A stretch of DNA of 64,000 nucleotides from Defluviicoccus sp. bin129. Lineage in GTDB: Bacteria; Pseudomonadota; Alphaproteobacteria; MPNO01. The DNA lies in contig MPNO01000013.1 in assembly GCA_002239065.1 (NCBI GenBank), positions 1 to 64,000 of the forward strand, read 5' to 3'. The notes below the pieces were generated by a model, which did no database searches, was not told the origin of the DNA, and saw nothing but the letters and a program-made list of their open reading frames with translations. Shown piece after piece: positions 38,466-48,288 of the stretch. Each line of letters begins with the position of its first letter. Positions within the stretch are counted from its first letter, which is position 1. The position numbers and the translations under genes are program-made.

Positions 38466-39372
38466 CGCCGATCCGGAAGCCCCGCGGCGCTGCGGCTTCG
38501 TCGCGGTCATCGGCGCGCCCAACGCCGGCAAGTCGACCCTGACCAACCGGCTGGTGGGCGCCAAGGTGTCGATCGTCACCGCCAAGGCGCAGACCACCCG
38601 CCACCGGGTGAGCGGCGTCGCCGCCTGCGGGGCGGCGCAGCTGGTCTATGTCGACACGCCGGGCATCTTCGCGCCGAGGCGCCGTCTCGACCGGGCGATG
38701 GTCGCCGCCGCCTGGACCGGCGCCGCCGACGCCGATATCCGCCTGCTCCTGATCGATGCGAAAAGGGGGCTCGACGACGAGGCGGGGCGTATCCTCGCCG
38801 CCCTCGCCGGGACGGCGGCGCGCCGCGTGCTGGCGCTCAACAAGATCGACCTGGTGCGGCGCGAGGCCATGCTGGCGCTGTCGCGCGAGGCCAACGCGGC
38901 CTGCTCCTTCGAGGCGACCTTCATGATTTCGGCCGGCACCGGGGACGGCGTGGCCGATCTGGCGCGCCATCTCGCCCGGGCGGTGCCCGAGGGACCCTGG
39001 CTCTACCCGGAGGACCAGCTGTCCGACATGAACGACCGGCTGTTCGCGGCCGAGATCACCCGCGAGAAGCTGTTCGAGCGGCTGCACCAGGAGCTGCCCT
39101 ACGCGCTGACCGTCGAGACCGACGACTGGCAGCCCTTCGACGACGGCAGCGTGCGCATCCAGCAGACGGTGTTCGTCGAGCGCGACAGCCAGAAGGGGAT
39201 CGTCCTCGGCCGCCAGGGCGCGCGCATCAAGGCGGTGCGCGAGCAGGCCGCGGCCGATCTGGAGGCGATGCTGGAGCGCCGCGTGCACCTGTTCATCTTC
39301 GTCAAGGTGCGCCAGAAATGGGGCGACGACCCGGAGCGCTTCTCGCCCTGGGGGCTCGACTTCAACGCCTGA
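38458..39372 (+). CDS. era: GTPase Era
   Basis: 304 residues from a GTG that overlaps the rnc stop by eight bases. G1 GAPNAGKS (19-26), G3 DTPG (66-69), G4 NKID, then a C-terminal KH domain with GIVLGRQGARIKAVREQAAADLE. Era binds 16S rRNA and acts in 30S assembly. The C-terminus FSPWGLDFNA is longer than in enterics but usual for alphaproteobacteria. Confidence 0.95.
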   Translation: MADADPEAPRRCGFVAVIGAPNAGKSTLTNRLVGAKVSIVTAKAQTTRHRVSGVAACGAAQLVYVDTPGIFAPRRRLDRAMVAAAWTGAADADIRLLLIDAKRGLDDEAGRILAALAGTAARRVLALNKIDLVRREAMLALSREANAACSFEATFMISAGTGDGVADLARHLARAVPEGPWLYPEDQLSDMNDRLFAAEITREKLFERLHQELPYALTVETDDWQPFDDGSVRIQQTVFVERDSQKGIVLGRQGARIKAVREQAAADLEAMLERRVHLFIFVKVRQKWGDDPERFSPWGLDFNA

Positions 39373-39383
39373 CGGGGACGGCG

Positions 39384-40118
39384 ATGGATTGGCGGGACCA
39401 CGGCATCGTTATCGCCCGCTTCAAGCACGGCGAGTCGTCCCTGGTGGTCAAGCTGCTGACCGAGAGCCACGGGCTGCACGCGGGGCTGGTCCGGGGCGGC
39501 ACCGGCCGGAACGCCCGCGCGACCTACCAGATCGGCAACCGGGTCGCCGCGACCTGGCGGGCGAGGCTGCCCGACCACCTCGGCAACTACCGGGGCGAGC
39601 TCCTGCGCGGCCACGCGGCCGAGCTGCTCGACGCCCGGTGGCCGCTCGCCGCGCTCGGCGCGGCGGCCGCCCTGGTCGAGGCGACGCTGCCGGAACGGGA
39701 GCCCAACCGCCCGGTATTCGAGTCCTTCGGCACGCTGCTGGACGGGCTCGCCACCGCCGGCTGGGCGGCGGCCTATGCGCGGTTCGAGGTCGCCCTGCTC
39801 GCCGCGCTCGGTTTCGGCCTCGATTTGGGAAGCTGCGCCGTCACCGGGGAGGCCGGGGATCTCGCCTTCGTCTCGCCGCGCACCGGGCGCGCGGTCTCCC
39901 GCGCCGCCGCCGGAACCTACCAAAATCGCCTGCTCGCCCTGCCGCCGTTCTTGATCGACCGCGGTGAGTCGGCCGATGCTGGGGACGTGGCCGCCGCGCT
40001 CCGGCTGACCGGCCATTTCCTCGCCCGCCAGGCGCTCGCGCCCGCCGAGCGCAAGATTCCGCCGGCGCGGGCGCGGTTCCACGACGCCATGGTTCGACTG
40101 TCCGCCGAGACCCGATGA
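39384..40118 (+). CDS. recO: DNA repair protein RecO
   Basis: 244 residues. N-terminal OB-fold MDWRDHGIVIARFKHGESSLVVKLLTESHGLHAGLVRGG and the central helical part with LDARWPLAALGAAAALVEATLPEREPN match alphaproteobacterial RecO; FELALLAALGFGLDLGSCAVTG-like block follows. With RecF (15437) and RecR it loads RecA on gapped DNA. The zinc-finger cysteines of some RecO proteins are not complete here. Stop overlaps parC start by four bases (ATGA). Confidence 0.92.
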   Translation: MDWRDHGIVIARFKHGESSLVVKLLTESHGLHAGLVRGGTGRNARATYQIGNRVAATWRARLPDHLGNYRGELLRGHAAELLDARWPLAALGAAAALVEATLPEREPNRPVFESFGTLLDGLATAGWAAAYARFEVALLAALGFGLDLGSCAVTGEAGDLAFVSPRTGRAVSRAAAGTYQNRLLALPPFLIDRGESADAGDVAAALRLTGHFLARQALAPAERKIPPARARFHDAMVRLSAETR

Positions 40119-42355
40119 CCGATCCAGCCGATCTGTTCGAATCCGCGACCCGCGAGATCCCGCTGACCGAGGCGCTGGGCGAGCGCTATCTCGCCTACGC
40201 GCTGTCGACCATCACCGCGCGGTCGCTGCCCGACGTGCGCGACGGGCTCAAGCCGGTCCATCGCCGGCTCCTGTTCGCGATGCGCCAGCTCAGGCTCGAC
40301 CCCGATTCCGGTTTCAAGAAATGCGCCCGGGTGGTCGGCGACGTGATGGGCAAGTTCCACCCGCATGGCGACCAGGCGATCTACGACGCGATGGTCCGCA
40401 TGGCGCAGGACTTCGCGGTGCGCTACCCGCTGGTCGAGGGGCAGGGGAATTTCGGCAATATCGACGGCGACGGGGCGGCGGCGATGCGCTACACCGAGGC
40501 GCGGCTGACCCGCTATGCGCTCGCCCTGCTGGAAGGGATCGACGAGGACGCGGTCGATTTCCGCGCCAATTACGACGGCACCGACGACGAACCGGCGGTG
40601 CTGCCGGGGGCCGTTCCCAACCTGCTGTGCAACGGGTCGAGCGGAATCGCGGTCGGCATGGCGACCAGCATCCCGCCGCACAATCTGGGCGAGGTGTGCG
40701 ACGCGGCGCTCCTTCTGATCGACGATCCCGACGCGCCCGACGCGGCGCTGGTCGAGCTGGTGCCGGGGCCGGACTTCCCGACCGGCGGCGTCCTCGCCGA
40801 GCCGCGCTCGGCGATCGAGGAGGCCTACGCCACCGGGCGGGGCAGCCTGCGCCTGCGCGCGCGCTGGGAGGTCGAGAAGCTGAGCCACGGCCAGTACCAG
40901 GTGGTGGTGACGGAAATCCCCTACCAGACCCAGAAGGCGCGGCTGATCGAACGGATCGCCGGGCTGATCGTCGAGCGCAAGCTGCCTTCGCTGGTCGATG
41001 TGCGCGACGAATCGGCGGAAGACCTGCGCCTCGTCCTCGAACCGCGCACGCGCACCGTCGATCCCGCGGCGATGATGGCCCAGCTGTTCCGCCATACCGA
41101 GCTCGAGACCCGGGTCTCGGTGAACATGAACGTGCTCGACGGCGGCCGGGTGCCGGTGGTGATGAACCTGCGGCAGATGCTGCGCGCCTTCCTCGACCAC
41201 CGGCACGACATTCTCCGCCGGCGCACCCGGCACCGCCTGGACAGGATCGCCGCCCGCCTCGAAGTGCTCGCGGGCTACCTGATCGCGTTCGCCAATCTCG
41301 ACGAGATCATCCGCATCGTGCGCGAGGAGGACGACCCCAGGGCGGCGATGATGGCGCGCTGGGAGATGAGCGAGGTCCAGGCCGAGGCGATCCTCAACAT
41401 GCGCCTGCGCGCGCTGCGCCGGCTCGAGGAAGCGGAGATCCGGAAGGAGCACAAATCCCTCGAAGCCGAGCAGAGGGAGCTGAAGCGCCTGCTGAAGACC
41501 GAATCCCTGCGCTGGGAGCGCATCGCCGGGGAGATCCGCGACGTCCGGGACCGCTTCGGGGCGGACGGCGAAGGCGGCGCGCGGCGGACCACGATCGCCG
41601 ATGCTCCGACCCTCGAGGAGGCTTCGGACGACGCGGCGGTCGAGCGCGAGCCGGTCACGGTGATCTGCTCGCAGAAGGGCTGGATCCGCGCCGTGCGGGG
41701 CCACCAGGAAGACCCCGCCGCGCTCAAGTTCAAGGACGGCGACCGCGGCCGCTTCGTGCTGCACGCCCACAGCACCGACAAGCTGCTCGCCTTCGGCACC
41801 AACGGGCGCTTCTACACCATCCCCTGCGACCGCCTGCCCAACGGGCGCGGCCATGGCGAGCCGGTGCGGCTGATGGTCGAGCTCGGCAACGACCAGGACA
41901 TCGTCCGGCTGCTGGTCCACCGGCCCGGCGGCAGGCTGGTCGTCGCCGCGTCCGACGGAAGGGGCTTCGTGGTGCCGGAGGACGCGGTGGCGGCGCAGAC
42001 CCGCGCCGGCAAGCAGGTGCTCAACCTCGCCCCGGGAGCCGAGGCGCAGGCCTGCGTCCGCGCCGGCGGGGACAGCGTGGCGGCGGTCGGAAGCAACCGC
42101 AAGCTGCTGGTCTTCCCGCTTTCGGAGCTACCCGAGATGCCGCGCGGACGCGGGGTGATCATGCAGCGCTACGCCGAGGGCGGGCTGTCCGACATCGCCG
42201 TCTTCGACCGCGCCCGGGGCCTCGCCTGGCGGTCCGGCCAGAGGACGCGGCGCGAGACCGCGCTCGAACCGTGGACCGGAAAGCGCGGCCAGGCGGGCCG
42301 CCTCGCGCCCAGAGGCTTCCCGCGCTCCAACCGGTTCTCGCTGGACGAGCTTTAG
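40115..42355 (+). CDS. parC: DNA topoisomerase IV subunit A
   Basis: 746 residues. The catalytic tyrosine is Tyr126 in [12 protein letters not shown], preceded by the quinolone-resistance region [22 protein letters not shown] (80-101). The C-terminal part is a short set of beta-pinwheel blades; length and lack of a GyrA-box distinguish it from GyrA. It decatenates daughter chromosomes. parE is not in the window. It closes the conserved run from folK. Confidence 0.94.
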   Translation: MTDPADLFESATREIPLTEALGERYLAYALSTITARSLPDVRDGLKPVHRRLLFAMRQLRLDPDSGFKKCARVVGDVMGKFHPHGDQAIYDAMVRMAQDFAVRYPLVEGQGNFGNIDGDGAAAMRYTEARLTRYALALLEGIDEDAVDFRANYDGTDDEPAVLPGAVPNLLCNGSSGIAVGMATSIPPHNLGEVCDAALLLIDDPDAPDAALVELVPGPDFPTGGVLAEPRSAIEEAYATGRGSLRLRARWEVEKLSHGQYQVVVTEIPYQTQKARLIERIAGLIVERKLPSLVDVRDESAEDLRLVLEPRTRTVDPAAMMAQLFRHTELETRVSVNMNVLDGGRVPVVMNLRQMLRAFLDHRHDILRRRTRHRLDRIAARLEVLAGYLIAFANLDEIIRIVREEDDPRAAMMARWEMSEVQAEAILNMRLRALRRLEEAEIRKEHKSLEAEQRELKRLLKTESLRWERIAGEIRDVRDRFGADGEGGARRTTIADAPTLEEASDDAAVEREPVTVICSQKGWIRAVRGHQEDPAALKFKDGDRGRFVLHAHSTDKLLAFGTNGRFYTIPCDRLPNGRGHGEPVRLMVELGNDQDIVRLLVHRPGGRLVVAASDGRGFVVPEDAVAAQTRAGKQVLNLAPGAEAQACVRAGGDSVAAVGSNRKLLVFPLSELPEMPRGRGVIMQRYAEGGLSDIAVFDRARGLAWRSGQRTRRETALEPWTGKRGQAGRLAPRGFPRSNRFSLDEL

Positions 42356-42439
42356 CCGGCCTCCCCGGTTGCGGAAATTGAGCCTGCGCCGCGGATCTGC
42401 TACAGCTTCGGGGACATCTGTCCAGCAGGGAGCCTCCCG

Positions 42440-43534
42440 ATGAAGAGACGCAATTTCCTTACCAAGGCCGGCGCTGGTGCCGCCGGCGCGGCCGCGGCGG
42501 CCACGCTCGCCGCCCCCGCCGTGGCGCAGAAGCGCATCGAAATGGTGATGGTCACCACCTGGGGACGCGACTTCCCGGGGCTCGGGACCGGCGCGCAACG
42601 CCTCGCCAAGCGCATCAACGACGCAACCGACGGCCGCATCCATGTCCAGTACTTCGCCGCCGGCGAGCGGGTCGGCGCCTTCGATTCCTTCGACGAGGTC
42701 GCGTCCGGCAACGCCCAGGCCTATCACGCGGCCGACTACTACTGGAAAGGCAAGCATCCCGGCTGGGCCTATTACTCCTCCGTGCCGTTCGGCCTCACCT
42801 ATACCGAGATGAACGCCTGGATCCGCTTCGGCGGCGGCCAGGAGCTGTGGGACGAGCTGGCCGGGAAGTTCGGCCTCAAATGCCTCGCGGCCGGCAATAC
42901 CGGCGTCCAGATGGGCGGCTGGTTCAACAAGGAGATCAACTCCTCCGACGACCTCAAGGGCCTCAAGATGCGCATTCCGGGGCTCGGCGGCGACGTCATG
43001 GCCAAGCTCGGCGCCTCGCCGGTGTCGCTGCCGGGGGCCCAGATCTACGAGAACCTGGTGTCCGGCGCGATCGACGCCACCGAATGGGTGGGTCCGTGGA
43101 ACGACAGCTTCCTGAAGTTCTACGAAGCCGCCAAGTACTACTACTACCCCGGCATGCACGAGCCCGGCACGATGCTCGCGTTCGGGATGAACGCATCCTG
43201 GTGGGGCAAGCTCTCCAAGTCCGACCAGACCATCATCGAGTCTCTGGCGGCGGCGGAGAACGACATCATGATGGCGGAGTACAACGCCAAGAACGGCGCT
43301 GCGCTCACCCGTCTGCTCACCGATCACGGCGTCAAGCTGCGCCAGTTCAACGACGATGTCTATGACAGCTTCGGCGAGGCCTCCGCGGAAGTGTTCGAGA
43401 CGGTACGGGCGCATAGCGACCTGGCCAACCGGATCCACGAGAGCTTCCTCAAGACGCGCAAGGACGTCGGCGGGTGGGCGAAGATTGCCGATCAGGCCTA
43501 TCTTGCCCAGCGCAACCGCGTGCTCGACGTCTGA
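42440..43534 (+). CDS. TRAP transporter substrate-binding protein (DctP family)
   Basis: 364 residues with a twin-arginine signal (MKRRNFLTKAGAGAAGAAAAATLAAPAVAQ; cleavage near residue 30). The DctP fold shows GLKMRIPGLGGDVMAKLGASPVSLPGAQIYENLVSGAIDATEWVGPWND, very like the alpha-keto acid or carboxylate binders of the TakP type, where Arg in the RIPG motif salt-bridges the carboxylate. It binds ligand in the periplasm and passes it to the permease encoded next. Separated from that gene by a GC-rich hairpin. Ligand class (organic acid) is inferred. Confidence 0.93.
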   Translation: MKRRNFLTKAGAGAAGAAAAATLAAPAVAQKRIEMVMVTTWGRDFPGLGTGAQRLAKRINDATDGRIHVQYFAAGERVGAFDSFDEVASGNAQAYHAADYYWKGKHPGWAYYSSVPFGLTYTEMNAWIRFGGGQELWDELAGKFGLKCLAAGNTGVQMGGWFNKEINSSDDLKGLKMRIPGLGGDVMAKLGASPVSLPGAQIYENLVSGAIDATEWVGPWNDSFLKFYEAAKYYYYPGMHEPGTMLAFGMNASWWGKLSKSDQTIIESLAAAENDIMMAEYNAKNGAALTRLLTDHGVKLRQFNDDVYDSFGEASAEVFETVRAHSDLANRIHESFLKTRKDVGGWAKIADQAYLAQRNRVLDV

Positions 43535-43548
43535 CGCATGGGTCGCAT

Positions 43549-43578
43549 GGCGGCCGGGCGGTCCGACGCCCGGCCGCC
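43549..43578 (+). terminator. GC-rich hairpin between dctP-like and permease genes
   Basis: Perfect 12-bp stem GGCGGCCGGGCG / CGCCCGGCCGCC with a 6-base loop, 14 bases after the binding-protein stop. No T run follows, so it is more likely an attenuating or mRNA-stabilising hairpin that gives more binding protein than permease. Inferred from position. Confidence 0.55.
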
Positions 43579-43599
43579 GTCGCGGCGTAGGCGTATGCG

Positions 43600-44634
43600 A
43601 TGTTTCGATCCTCCCGCCGCCGGCGGGGCGTGCGGGTGACCGCCGCTGGCTGGCCGGCGACCGCGCTACGCGGCCTCGCCCTCGCGACGGCGGCGGTCGC
43701 CTTCGTCTTCACTCTCTGCAACTACCTGATCTACTGGCGCGGCTGGCCCGGTCTGGAAGGGCTGTTCGGCCATCTCGGCGTGTTCGGCTACGGCCCCGAA
43801 GGGCCCGGCCTCGACGGCGCCGGGGCGGCGCTCGGCTGGCTCCAGCTCGCGGCCTACGCGGCGGCGGTGCTGGCGCCCTTCGTCTATGCCTGGTGGCGCG
43901 GGCGGCCGATGCGGAGCGACGCGGAAATCCTGTCCGCCGTCGCCGCCTATATCGCGCGCGCCGCCTTCTGGGGCGTGCTCCTGGTCGGGCTGGCCGACAT
44001 GGCGATCTCCTTCCTCCGCGTCGAAGGGCTGCTGGTCGGCGCGGTCGGCGCGGAGCTCGCCGAGTCCCTCGGCCGGTCGCGGTTCCGCGGCGAGTTCGTG
44101 CACTACCCGCTGATCGGCGTGGCCCTGGTCATCGCCGCGCTCACCCGGTCGGTCGGGTTCACCTGGCTCGCCTTCCTGATCGTGCTGGCCGAGCTGCAGA
44201 TCGTCATCGCGCGCTTCGTGTTCTCCTACGAGCAGGCCTTCATGGGCGATCTGGTCCGGTTCTGGTACGCCGCCCTGTTCCTGTTCGCCAGCGCCTACAC
44301 CCTGCTGCATGAGGGCCATGTCCGGGTCGACGTGCTCTATACCGGGTTCGGCGCGCGCGGCAAGGCGTGGACCAATGCGCTCGGCGCGGCGCTGCTCGGC
44401 GTGCCGCTCTGCTGGGTGATCCTGACCCGCGGCATGGCGGGCAAGTCCAATCTGATAAACGCGCCGCTGCTGAGCTTCGAGGTCACGCAGAGCGGCTACG
44501 GCATGTACGTCAAGTACCTGATGGCCGGGTTCCTGCTGGTCTACGCGCTGTCCATGCTGGCCCAGTTCCTCAGCCAGTTCCTGGCCAGCGCCGCGACCCT
44601 TCTCGACGAGCCCGAACCCGGCGGCGCCGGCTGA
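43600..44634 (+). CDS. TRAP transporter small permease subunit (DctQ-like, enlarged)
   Basis: 344 residues, about twice the usual DctQ length. I count seven or eight hydrophobic segments: an N-terminal set (about 25-45, 80-100, 120-140, 160-200) and a C-terminal four-helix part that looks like classical DctQ (YEQAFMGDLVRFWYAALFLFASAYTLLHEGHVRVDVLYTGFGARGKAWTNALGAALLGVPLCWVIL). It assists the large permease. Its stop overlaps the next start (TGATG). Confidence 0.88.
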   Translation: MFRSSRRRRGVRVTAAGWPATALRGLALATAAVAFVFTLCNYLIYWRGWPGLEGLFGHLGVFGYGPEGPGLDGAGAALGWLQLAAYAAAVLAPFVYAWWRGRPMRSDAEILSAVAAYIARAAFWGVLLVGLADMAISFLRVEGLLVGAVGAELAESLGRSRFRGEFVHYPLIGVALVIAALTRSVGFTWLAFLIVLAELQIVIARFVFSYEQAFMGDLVRFWYAALFLFASAYTLLHEGHVRVDVLYTGFGARGKAWTNALGAALLGVPLCWVILTRGMAGKSNLINAPLLSFEVTQSGYGMYVKYLMAGFLLVYALSMLAQFLSQFLASAATLLDEPEPGGAG

Positions 44635-47291
44635 TGGAAACCCTGTTCCTCGCCATCCTGATCCTGTCGATGGCGTTCGCGCTGGCGTCGGGCTATCCGG
44701 TCGCCTTCGCGCTGCCCGGCTCGGCGATCCTCAGCATCGGGCTCGCCGCGCTCACCGGCTGGCTGCTGCAGGGCGACAGCGACGCCTATTTCAGCCATGG
44801 CGGGCCGACCCAGTGGCTCAACGCAGGCGTGACCAATTTCCGCGGAATCTACTGGGAGGTCGAGCGCGACACGCTGATCGCGATCCCGCTCTTCGTCTTC
44901 ATGGGCATCATGCTCGAGCGCTCCAAGGTGGCCGAGGACCTGCTGGTCACCATGGCGCAGCTCTTCGGGCCGATCCCCGGCGGGCTCGGGATCGCGGTGG
45001 TCTTCGTCGGCGCGCTGCTGGCCGCGACCACCGGCATCGTCGGCGCGACGGTGATCGCGATGGGGCTGATCTCGCTGCCGGTGATGCTGCGCAACAACTA
45101 CTCGCGCCCGCTCGCCACCGGCACGATCAGCGCGTCGGGCACGCTCGGCCAGATCATCCCGCCCTCGATCGTGCTGATCATCCTCGCCGACCAGCTGTCC
45201 AACGCGACCGACCAGGCGAGCACGCTGCGCTCGACCGAGTACAAGCAGGCGACCGGCCAGTTCAGCATGCCGACCGAGTTCGACCTCACCTCGACCAGCG
45301 CCGGGGACATGTTCGTCGGCGCGTTGCTGCCGGGGCTCGTGCTGGTCGGGCTCTACATGACCTACATCCTCATCCTGTCCCTGCTCAAGCCGGGCACCGC
45401 GCCGCCGGTGCCGTTCCAGGGGCGCTACGACTGGCGCTTCGTGCAGCGCGTGCTGGTCGCGCTGGTGCCGCCGCTGACCCTGATCCTGCTCGTTCTGGGC
45501 TCGATCATCATGGGCATCGCCACCGTCAACCAGGCCGGCGCGATCGGCGCCGTCGGCGCGCTGCTCATGGCCGGCTACCGCCTCAAGGCGGGCCAGAGGG
45601 GCGCGTTCGTCCCGGGGCTGCTGGCCATCGCGGCGATACTGGTGATGGCCGGCCTGCTCTACTTCGTCGACATCAACGTCAAGAGCATCAAGACCGACAC
45701 CGAGGCGTTCGCCATCGCGCTCGCCGGCATCGCGACCGCCGTCTTTCTGGGCGCCGTGCTGTGGAGCGCTTGGCGCGCCTACCGGATCGACGACACGCTG
45801 GGCGGGGTGATGGTCGAGACCGCCAAGACCACCTCGCTGGTCTTCATCATCCTGCTCGGCGCGGCGATGCTGACCGCCGCGTTCCGCGCCTTCGGCGGCG
45901 AGGAGGGGGTGCGCGAGTTCCTGACCGGGCTGCCGGGCGGGTTCTACACCAAGTTCGCCGTCGTCATGGCGGTGATCTTCATCCTCGGGTTCTTCCTCGA
46001 TTTCATCGAGATCGCCGTCGTGGTGGTGCCGATCATCGCGCCCATCCTGCTGTCGGACACCTCGGCCAACGTCACCGCCGTCTGGCTCGGCGTGATGATC
46101 GGCGTCAACATGCAGACCTCGTTCCTGACGCCGCCCTTCGGGTTCGCGCTGTTCTACCTGCGCGGGGTCGCGCCGCCCGAGGTCAGGACCACCCAGATCT
46201 ATCTCGGCGTGGTGCCGTTCATCCTGCTCCAGCTCGTCGCGCTGGGCATCGTCGGGCTGTTCCCGGCGCTGGTGAACTACCTGCCCAACCGGGTCTATCT
46301 CGGCTCCGAGACCGCGCCGCCGCCCAAGAACCCGCGCCTCCAGCTCTGCCTCGAAGATCACCTGTTCGCCCGATACGACGCCGAGCGGGACCGGCTCGGC
46401 CGGGCGATCGGGACGGCGCGCGGCCTCGATGCGAGCTATTTGCCCGACCAGCGGCGCCGCGCCTTCGCCGAGGGGCTGGAATCCGCCGCGGCGACGTTCG
46501 CGCATGTGGCGACGGTGCGCGAGGCGGAGGCGAAGCTCGCCGCGACGCGCTCGTCCTACAAGCCGGTCCATCGCGAGGTGCGCGGACTCCAGGCGGGCAT
46601 CCGCCGCGCCGACGAGAGGCGCAAGGCGATCGAGGCGGAGATGCGGCGCATCGACACCGGGTCGGATCCCGCCGCCGCCGCCGCGCTGCACGCCGAGATC
46701 GACTCGCTGGTCCGCGAGCGCCAGGCCCTGGAGGCGCGCATACCGTCCGACTGGTCGGAGATCGAGAAGCGGTTCCGCGTCCTCAACGACGCCGAACGCC
46801 GCGCCCGGCTCGCCTATCGCCGCAATGTCGACGGCGCCTATGAGGCGGTCTCCTCGCTGCGCGGCGTCGTGGGCGACGCCGACCGGCTGGCGGCGATCGA
46901 GGGCACGTTGCTCGGACTGCGCACCGTCATCGCCGGGGAGGCGCCCAGGACGGCGATGGAGGCGGTGCGCGCGGTCGAGCGCAGCATCGCCAAGATCGCC
47001 GGCGCCGGGCAGATCCGCAGCACGCTGTCGCGCGCGCGGCGCGAGCTGCGCCGTCGCAACCCGGACCGCGACAAGGCGATGCGCGGCTTCGACCAGGCGG
47101 TCGCGACCTTCCGTACCGAGCTTGCCTGGCGGTCGCGCGCCGCGCGGGAACTCGCGCCCGGGCTCGCCGCCTACGACCTCGCCATCCGCGACAGCATCGG
47201 CGTCCGGCAGCAGGACCGCCTGACCGGCGAGCAGGCGAGCGCGCTGTCGAGCTGCCTCGCCGACCACCGCGACATCTCGCTCAACTTCTGA
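44634..47291 (+). CDS. TRAP transporter large permease with long C-terminal coiled-coil domain
   Basis: 885 residues. The first ~555 are a DctM-type permease: many membrane helices, GIVGATVIAMGLISLPVMLRNNYS, GTLGQIIPPSIVLIILADQLS, and TSFLTPPFGFALFYLRGVAPPEVRT. From about 570 to the end there is a soluble, highly charged, helix-forming region (for example RRADERRKAIEAEMRRID, IEKRFRVLNDAERRARLAYRR, LSRARRELRRRNPDRDKAMRG). DctM proteins normally stop near 430-600 residues, so this tail is an added cytoplasmic or periplasmic domain of unknown role. The reading frame is continuous and codon use does not change, so it is not an obvious read-through artefact. Confidence 0.9.
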   Translation: METLFLAILILSMAFALASGYPVAFALPGSAILSIGLAALTGWLLQGDSDAYFSHGGPTQWLNAGVTNFRGIYWEVERDTLIAIPLFVFMGIMLERSKVAEDLLVTMAQLFGPIPGGLGIAVVFVGALLAATTGIVGATVIAMGLISLPVMLRNNYSRPLATGTISASGTLGQIIPPSIVLIILADQLSNATDQASTLRSTEYKQATGQFSMPTEFDLTSTSAGDMFVGALLPGLVLVGLYMTYILILSLLKPGTAPPVPFQGRYDWRFVQRVLVALVPPLTLILLVLGSIIMGIATVNQAGAIGAVGALLMAGYRLKAGQRGAFVPGLLAIAAILVMAGLLYFVDINVKSIKTDTEAFAIALAGIATAVFLGAVLWSAWRAYRIDDTLGGVMVETAKTTSLVFIILLGAAMLTAAFRAFGGEEGVREFLTGLPGGFYTKFAVVMAVIFILGFFLDFIEIAVVVVPIIAPILLSDTSANVTAVWLGVMIGVNMQTSFLTPPFGFALFYLRGVAPPEVRTTQIYLGVVPFILLQLVALGIVGLFPALVNYLPNRVYLGSETAPPPKNPRLQLCLEDHLFARYDAERDRLGRAIGTARGLDASYLPDQRRRAFAEGLESAAATFAHVATVREAEAKLAATRSSYKPVHREVRGLQAGIRRADERRKAIEAEMRRIDTGSDPAAAAALHAEIDSLVRERQALEARIPSDWSEIEKRFRVLNDAERRARLAYRRNVDGAYEAVSSLRGVVGDADRLAAIEGTLLGLRTVIAGEAPRTAMEAVRAVERSIAKIAGAGQIRSTLSRARRELRRRNPDRDKAMRGFDQAVATFRTELAWRSRAARELAPGLAAYDLAIRDSIGVRQQDRLTGEQASALSSCLADHRDISLNF

Positions 47292-47294
47292 GGT

Positions 47295-48026
47295 CTAGCC
47301 CGGCCCCCGGTAGCGCTGCCAGCCGCCGGCGGCGAGGATCTCGACCGGGCGGAAGCGGATCTTGTAGGCCATCTTCGCGCAGTCCTCGATCCAGTAGCCG
47401 AGATAGACATGCGGCAGGCCGCTGGCGGCGGCGCTCTCGACCAGCCAGTAGACCATGTAGGTGCCGAGGCTGCGCCGCGGCTGGTCCGGCGCGAAGAAGC
47501 TGTAGACCGCCGACAGCGAGTCGCTCAACCGGTCCGCCAGCATCACGCCGAGAAGCACGCCCCCGGCGTTGCGGAACTCGATCAGCCGGGTGTCGATCGG
47601 CGTGTCCTCGACCATCGAGCGGTAGTCGCCGAAGGTCATCGACGACATGTCGCCGCCGCCGTGGCGCGATCGCTGGTAGGCGGCGAACAGCCGGTACTGC
47701 TCGACGGTGGCGATCGCCGTCCGGTCCCGGGCGCGGAGATCCGCGTTGGCGCGCGCCACGCGCCGGATCGACCGGCTCATCTCGAAACCGTCGGTGCAGA
47801 TCCGGATCGGGACGCAGGCCGAGCAGTTCGGGCAGGCGGGGCGGTAGGCGAGGCCGTGGCTGCGGCGGAACCCGGCGCGCGACATCCGCTCGTACAGCTC
47901 GTCGGCGCCGGGACCGCCGAGCTCGGTGACGACCTTGCGCTCCTGCCGCCCGGGCAAATAGGGGCAGGGCAGGACGCGGGTGCCGAAGAACATCCGGTCC
48001 GGCCGGCGGAGCGGCTGGCCGGTCAT
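47295..48026 (-). CDS. bpt: Aspartate/glutamate leucyltransferase
   Basis: 243 residues, aminoacyl-tRNA-protein transferase that adds Leu to N-terminal Asp/Glu for ClpS/ClpAP degradation. MTGQPLRRPDRMFFGTRVLPCPYLPGRQERKVVTEL is the family start; conserved cysteines are Cys21, Cys65, Cys68 and Cys71 (ACPNCSAC); the C-terminal half has GTYMVYWLVE and VYLGYWIEDCAKMAYK. Convergent with the TRAP operon, with a 3-base gap between the two stops. Confidence 0.93.
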   Translation of the reverse strand: MTGQPLRRPDRMFFGTRVLPCPYLPGRQERKVVTELGGPGADELYERMSRAGFRRSHGLAYRPACPNCSACVPIRICTDGFEMSRSIRRVARANADLRARDRTAIATVEQYRLFAAYQRSRHGGGDMSSMTFGDYRSMVEDTPIDTRLIEFRNAGGVLLGVMLADRLSDSLSAVYSFFAPDQPRRSLGTYMVYWLVESAAASGLPHVYLGYWIEDCAKMAYKIRFRPVEILAAGGWQRYRGPG

Positions 48027-48288
48027 CGCCGCCTCGGATCCACAATCGTTGCGCCCGTCATGGCCCGGATAATAGGGCCAGGGGCGGCGGCCCGCCAACA
48101 CCCGAAACGACCGCGGCACGCGCCGCCAACCGCGCCGCGAGCGCTTCCCCCTTCTGGTCGGTCGCAGAAAGGTTCATAGAAATTCAATGGGTTAAAATGT
48201 ATTCTCCGGCCTGACAAAGGGCTGTCCCGACCCGCTGGTTTCGACGCGGGCCGCGCGGTGCCCGGCAATGCCGTCAAGGGAGGCCCGA

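Noticed and set aside
48023..48277. 84-codon minus-strand frame upstream of bpt
   Set aside because: Runs across the bpt start region and the divergent promoter; no ribosome-binding site and no recognisable pattern.
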